DNA of 64,000 nucleotides from Roseovarius azorensis (GTDB taxonomy: Bacteria > Pseudomonadota > Alphaproteobacteria > Rhodobacterales > Rhodobacteraceae), in assembly GCF_900109455.1 (NCBI RefSeq), contig NZ_FOAG01000004.1, positions 240,580-304,579 of the forward strand, in the 5' to 3' direction. Of this stretch, positions 62,922 through 64,000 are shown in pieces (the stretch's first letter is position 1; each line of letters opens with the position of its first letter). The translations under genes and the position numbers were made by a program. The notes under the pieces were generated by a model. It was not told the DNA's origin, made no database searches, and was given only the letters and a program-made list of their open reading frames with translations.

Positions 62922-63575
62922 TCGTTCGGCCGCATTGTTCGTCAGGCAGATGCGCCCGTCATCGAGGAATGCCGTGAAGGCCTGCCAACGCCCATCTTTC
63001 TCGAACATGTAGTTGATCGCCTTGGCCACCTTGTTGTGGCGGGAGAGTTTCGCGCGCTCTGCCAGAAGCCAGTCATGGAGGCTGTTCACCAGGGGACGGG
63101 ACAGGTCCTGGCGGGTGGCAAGGCGGGCATCGGCATCCAGCCCACCCAACTCGCGCTCGATGTCGAAGATGGCGTCGATCCGTTTCACCGCTTCCAGCGC
63201 GACCGGCGAGATCTGATGGGCGGGTTTGCCTTTGCGGACGTTGCCCGCGATGTCAGCCAGCTCGAAGAACTTCCGGCGCGCATGCGACCAGCACAACGCA
63301 CTGGTCACGGGCCCCGCATCACGGTCAGCTCGATAGAGGTCGTTGTATCCGCCATAGGCGTCCGCTTGTAGCACGCCTTGCCATCCGGCCAGATGCTCAT
63401 TGGGATTGGTTGCCGAACGGTCGCGGGAGAAGTGGAAGACCGCGGCCGGCGGTGCGCCCCCATTCCAGGGCCGGTCATCACGCACAAAGGTCCAAAGCCG
63501 AGCCTTCTTCGCGCCACCCCGCGCCAGAAGCGGCACGGTCGTGTCGTCGCCATGCAGACGGTGAGCGGCAGGGAT
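62922..63575 (-). pseudogene. IS66 TnpC transposase remnant
   Basis: Starts within the gene at RLHGDDTTVPLLARGG and continues with ARLWTFVRDDRPWNGG, LQADAYGGYNDLYRA, ALCWSHARRKFFELAD and CLTNNAAER (DDE catalytic residues: Asp in GDDT and ADAYGG; the Glu in NAAER). The family match stops abruptly at 62922; the C-terminal helix is missing and a relic of it occurs at 50411-50535. The N-terminal zinc-finger and leucine-zipper part is also gone. Confidence 0.85.
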
Positions 63576-63902
63576 CAACTGAATTGATCTGCGGCGGCGG
63601 CGCGTTCGTCACGGTCACCGGCGCGAACGATACCGCGCGAGAAGACCCAAGTTCGCCGTTTCGATACTGCCGCCGCCACGTGGTCAGCAGCGATCGGCAA
63701 ATGCCATGCCGCCGCGCCGTGGCCGCCGCCTGGCGGTCGCCGATGAAGCTCTCTTCCACAATGCGCAGTTTGTCATCATCCGACCAATACCGGCGGCGAT
63801 CACCATCGGCAGCAGACAGAACTTCGATTTGAGGGCGGTTGATAAAGTCGGACTTACCATCGGAGCGAACCCAAGATCAGACGGCCGCCCCCGGAGGCTT
63901 AC
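63576..63902 (-). pseudogene. IS66 TnpA remnant and terminal inverted repeat
   Basis: Minus-strand frame from about 63860 encodes SDDDKLRIVEESFIGDRQAA, ATARRHGICRSLLTTWRRQY and SFAPVTVTNAPPP, the TnpA helix-turn-helix protein of IS66. No ATG starts it in frame. It joins TnpC directly at about 63576, so TnpB and the flanking parts were deleted. The element's end is visible: GTAAGCCTCCGGGGGC reading inward from 63902, the IS66 terminal repeat type. Bases 63903-63910 would be one target duplication. Confidence 0.75.
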
Positions 63903-63935
63903 GCCTCAAACGTGTTGATTTATTATGAGTATTTT

Positions 63936-64000
<65 letters not shown>

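Overview
The window is GC-rich and densely coded, and it reads as chromosomal DNA of a marine-type alphaproteobacterium, most likely Rhodobacterales (Roseobacter group). The basis is gene order and family content: dapF-mtaB, a petABC cytochrome bc1 operon, DUF4170-waaA-lpxK, mutY/dciA/dsbA, an initiator tRNA with an alphaproteobacterial 3' half, several betaine-type ABC transporters and a TRAP transporter. The genus is not determined.

Layout. 1-4.6 kb: 3' end of a TorT-like periplasmic protein, a membrane-anchored LytTR regulator, and a Hint-domain protein coupled to a small membrane protein. 4.7-14.8 kb: a LysR gene divergent from a tightly overlapping operon (Ldh_2-type dehydrogenase, 2,5-dioxovalerate-type aldehyde dehydrogenase, an atypical M19 'dipeptidase', a 559-residue protein of no family I recognise, a DUF3726 protein). 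A complete betaine-type ABC importer follows. Together they look like uptake and breakdown of a quaternary or cyclic N-methylated amine. 14.8-24.1 kb: a second, convergent betaine-type system (binding protein, ATPase, double-length permease, choline-kinase-like phosphotransferase, dimethylglycine-dehydrogenase-like flavoprotein) with a DeoR regulator and a HisN-like phosphatase. 24.1-30.4 kb: heme uptake (TonB receptor, hmuSTUV) with a small secreted-protein gene broken by a stop codon. 30.4-31.7 kb: a scar of decayed mobile-element pieces (integrase and Rep fragments, truncated rhodanese). 31.7-34.7 kb: CoA-binding protein, [2Fe-2S] ferredoxin, SBP56/methanethiol-oxidase-type protein and a divergent IclR regulator. 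35-50 kb: core genes (tRNA-Lys, dapF, mtaB, petABC, alkB, mutY, dciA, dsbA, lpxK, waaA, a class I amidotransferase).

50.3-63.9 kb is an apparent genomic island. It ends at the 3' end of an initiator tRNA-Met gene (partly in the window, minus strand), and an imperfect 31-bp copy of that tRNA end lies at its far side. Pieces of one type of IS66 transposase lie at both ends. The cargo is close to a complete oxidative uronate/aldarate pathway: LacI regulator with a palindromic operator, TRAP transporter, uronate dehydrogenase, SMP-30 lactonase, UxaA/GarD dehydratase, HpaI/GarL aldolase, tartronate-semialdehyde reductase and glycerate 2-kinase, plus one member that does not fit (an M24 peptidase-fold protein with a substituted metal ligand).

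The best candidates for something new are the 5.6-11.5 kb operon with its unrecognised proteins, the M24 protein in the uronate island, and a paired TGCTTCC motif found about 70 bp beyond the 3' ends of both tRNA loci.
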